Shown: positions 5,576-6,911 of the stretch, piece after piece
Layout: each line of letters begins with the position of its first letter
How positions within the stretch are numbered: position 1 is the stretch's first letter
DNA from: Deltaproteobacteria bacterium
GTDB lineage: Bacteria; Desulfobacterota; Desulfobacteria; Desulfobacterales; Desulfobacteraceae
DNA: 6,911 nucleotides
NCBI GenBank assembly: GCA_003647385.1
Contig: QMMT01000111.1
Location: 1-6,911, forward strand
Direction: 5' to 3'
The notes under the pieces: model-generated
What the model was told of the DNA's origin: nothing
Databases searched by the model: none
What the model saw: the letters and a program-made list of their open reading frames with translations, nothing else
Position numbers and translations under genes: made by a program

Positions 5576-6855
5576 ACTGGGTCGCTAAAATACCCCATGA
5601 CCTGAGCTGTTTTCTGTTCGTCACCCTGTTGTCTTTATTAATAGGCCTGGAACAGCGCAAACACCATACAGGTGATGCGGATCAAGCCCAGTTCGGTTCA
5701 GTGTTCGGCACGGATAGAACCTTTACCTTGATCGGTATATTCGGATTTATCCTCTATATTATTTCCCCTGAGAACCTGCTGGCATTTCTTGCCGGTGGAT
5801 TCTGCATCACCTTGTTTCTGGCTATATACTACTACCATAAAATCAAGATCAGGAAAAACCTTGGGATCACGACCATTGTCATTGCATTAATTACGTATTG
5901 CCTGGCACCTTTGATCTATCTGCAGCCTTTATGGATGTCCCTTTTAATTGGCGTGAGTGTTTTAATCCTCACGGAGGTTAAAGAAGACCTGTTTAACTTT
6001 TCTCAAAAATTTGGCCGGTATGAGTTTTTAACTCTGGCAAAATTTATCATCCTTGCAGGAATTGTACTTCCCCTGCTGCCCCATGATCCTGTTTCAAAGA
6101 ATTTTAATATTTCTCCATATCAATTGTGGTTGACCATTGTGGCGGTATCCGGGATTTCTTATTTAAGTTACCTGATAAAGAAATTTATATTCCCAAATTC
6201 CGGAATCCTTTTAACCGCCCTGCTCGGCGGCATGTACAGCAGCACTGCAACCACCATTATCCTGGCCCGTGAAAGCAAGGAAGGCGGCAGGGCAGAACAG
6301 ATTACCGCCGGGATTGTATCGGCCACAGGGATGATGTATGTCCGGTTGTTCATCCTGGCAGTCATGTTTAACATGAAAATTGCCTGGAAACTTTTGCCCG
6401 GCTTTTTTGCGCTGGTGATAACAACTGTTCCGCTGGCCTGGTATTTCTGGCAGCAGGGCCATAATACGGCAGAGTCGCCTAAAGAGTGTCTGCAAAAACA
6501 TAAAAATCCCCTTGAAATTAAAACCGCTGTTATTTTTGGATTTTTGTTTGCTTTTTTCGGTGTCATTACCCAGGTGGTGGTTCAGGCCTATGGAAAGTCC
6601 GGCATGAATCTTTTATCTTTTATTGTCGGTGTGACGGATATTGATCCCTATATTCTGAACCTTTTCCAGGGGGGAATTGCTACTATCAGTGCAGCAAATA
6701 TCGCAAAAGCAACTCTTATTGCCACGGCAAGCAACAATTTGATCAAGATGGTTTATGCGATCTGTCTGGGGAGTCGCACGCTTAAGAAAAAGGTAATAGC
6801 AGGGTTTTCCATTCTTATTGGTTTAAGTTTCCTGATAATTTTTATTTTTTACTAA
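5572..6855 (+). CDS. MgtC/SapB-DUF4010 family polytopic membrane protein
   Basis: 427 residues with about 11-12 hydrophobic segments. The N-terminal part (about 10-140) is MgtC/SapB-like, with LLIGLEQR (22-29) and RTFTLIGIFG (49-58), matching the LIGLERE...RTxxLxGLxG pattern of that fold. The C-terminal part (about 185-425) is DUF4010, with LLTALLGGMYSSTATTIILA (213-232), VGVTDIDPYIL (352-362) and AKATLIATASNNLIKMVYA (378-396). The length is typical of this two-domain family. Magnesium or acid-stress roles are known for classical MgtC, but transport or a specific substrate is not established for the DUF4010 architecture, so none is assigned. The start ATG 5572 overlaps the upstream stop by 4 nt, with only a weak ribosome site, consistent with translational coupling. 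No frameshift or lost segment is apparent. Confidence 0.92.
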   Translation: MNWVAKIPHDLSCFLFVTLLSLLIGLEQRKHHTGDADQAQFGSVFGTDRTFTLIGIFGFILYIISPENLLAFLAGGFCITLFLAIYYYHKIKIRKNLGITTIVIALITYCLAPLIYLQPLWMSLLIGVSVLILTEVKEDLFNFSQKFGRYEFLTLAKFIILAGIVLPLLPHDPVSKNFNISPYQLWLTIVAVSGISYLSYLIKKFIFPNSGILLTALLGGMYSSTATTIILARESKEGGRAEQITAGIVSATGMMYVRLFILAVMFNMKIAWKLLPGFFALVITTVPLAWYFWQQGHNTAESPKECLQKHKNPLEIKTAVIFGFLFAFFGVITQVVVQAYGKSGMNLLSFIVGVTDIDPYILNLFQGGIATISAANIAKATLIATASNNLIKMVYAICLGSRTLKKKVIAGFSILIGLSFLIIFIFY

Positions 6856-6868
6856 GATTTTCCATTGG

Positions 6869-6906
6869 CAGATTCACACACAAGTTGCAGAACAGTCCGG
6901 AATCTG
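6869..6906 (+). terminator. Weak inverted repeat after the last gene, possible terminator
   Basis: CAGATTC (6869-6875) and GAATCTG (6900-6906) form a perfect 7-bp stem, directly followed by TTTTA at the window end. The 24-nt loop and only 3 G-C pairs make it a poor intrinsic terminator, and the downstream T tract is cut by the window edge. A shorter alternative, AACAG/CTGTT, lies in the same bases. Confidence 0.25.
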
Positions 6907-6911
6907 TTTTA

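Noticed and set aside
6168..6566. 132-codon minus-strand open frame opposite the MgtC-DUF4010 gene
   Set aside because: Antisense to conserved DUF4010 motifs, with no recognisable domain and no ribosome site noted.

Overview
The window looks like chromosomal sequence from a Gram-negative bacterium. It encodes a TolC-family outer-membrane channel, a YafD-type exported or membrane-anchored phosphohydrolase, a YidH-like DUF202 protein and a proteobacterial-style Crp/Fnr regulator. Base composition is moderate with AT-rich spacers, and the protein style resembles Desulfobacterota (Desulfobacteraceae-like). That placement is inference from general appearance, not from a marker gene. No rRNA, tRNA, CRISPR array, transposase or phage gene was seen, and no stretch over about 120 bp lacks a gene.

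Left and centre (1-4855) is a head-to-tail run of five genes on the minus strand. In transcription order they are a YafD-family endonuclease/exonuclease/phosphatase protein (4855-3983), a DUF202/YidH-like three-helix membrane protein (3947-3537), a Crp/Fnr-family regulator (3495-2761), an APC-superfamily amino-acid permease (2647-1331) and a TolC-family efflux channel (1297 to beyond base 1). Gaps are 35, 41, 113 and 33 bp. The 113-bp gap is the only one with room for a promoter plus an operator. It holds a candidate sigma70-like promoter overlapped by a 16-bp imperfect palindrome of Crp-type geometry (TGTAA-N6-TTGCA). The permease and TolC gene are therefore probably one transcription unit, possibly controlled by the regulator just upstream. 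The TolC gene lacks its pump and adaptor in this window; they may lie to the left.

Right (4856-6911): a 117-bp AT-rich divergent spacer (141 bp to the preferred start of the rightward gene) separates the leftward run from a two-gene rightward operon. The first gene encodes an unrecognised 192-residue protein with one N-terminal membrane anchor and an otherwise helical body. The second encodes a 427-residue MgtC/SapB-DUF4010 polytopic membrane protein. Their stop and start codons overlap (ATGA), so the two are probably translationally coupled and may work together. A weak inverted repeat follows the last gene at the window edge.

Functionally this is an envelope and transport neighbourhood. 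No dramatic new system is evident. The best leads are the regulator with its altered recognition helix and nearby operator-like palindrome, and the uncharacterised anchored protein coupled to MgtC-DUF4010. Two start codons deserve attention: the permease starts at TTG, and the 192-residue protein most likely starts at ATG 4997.
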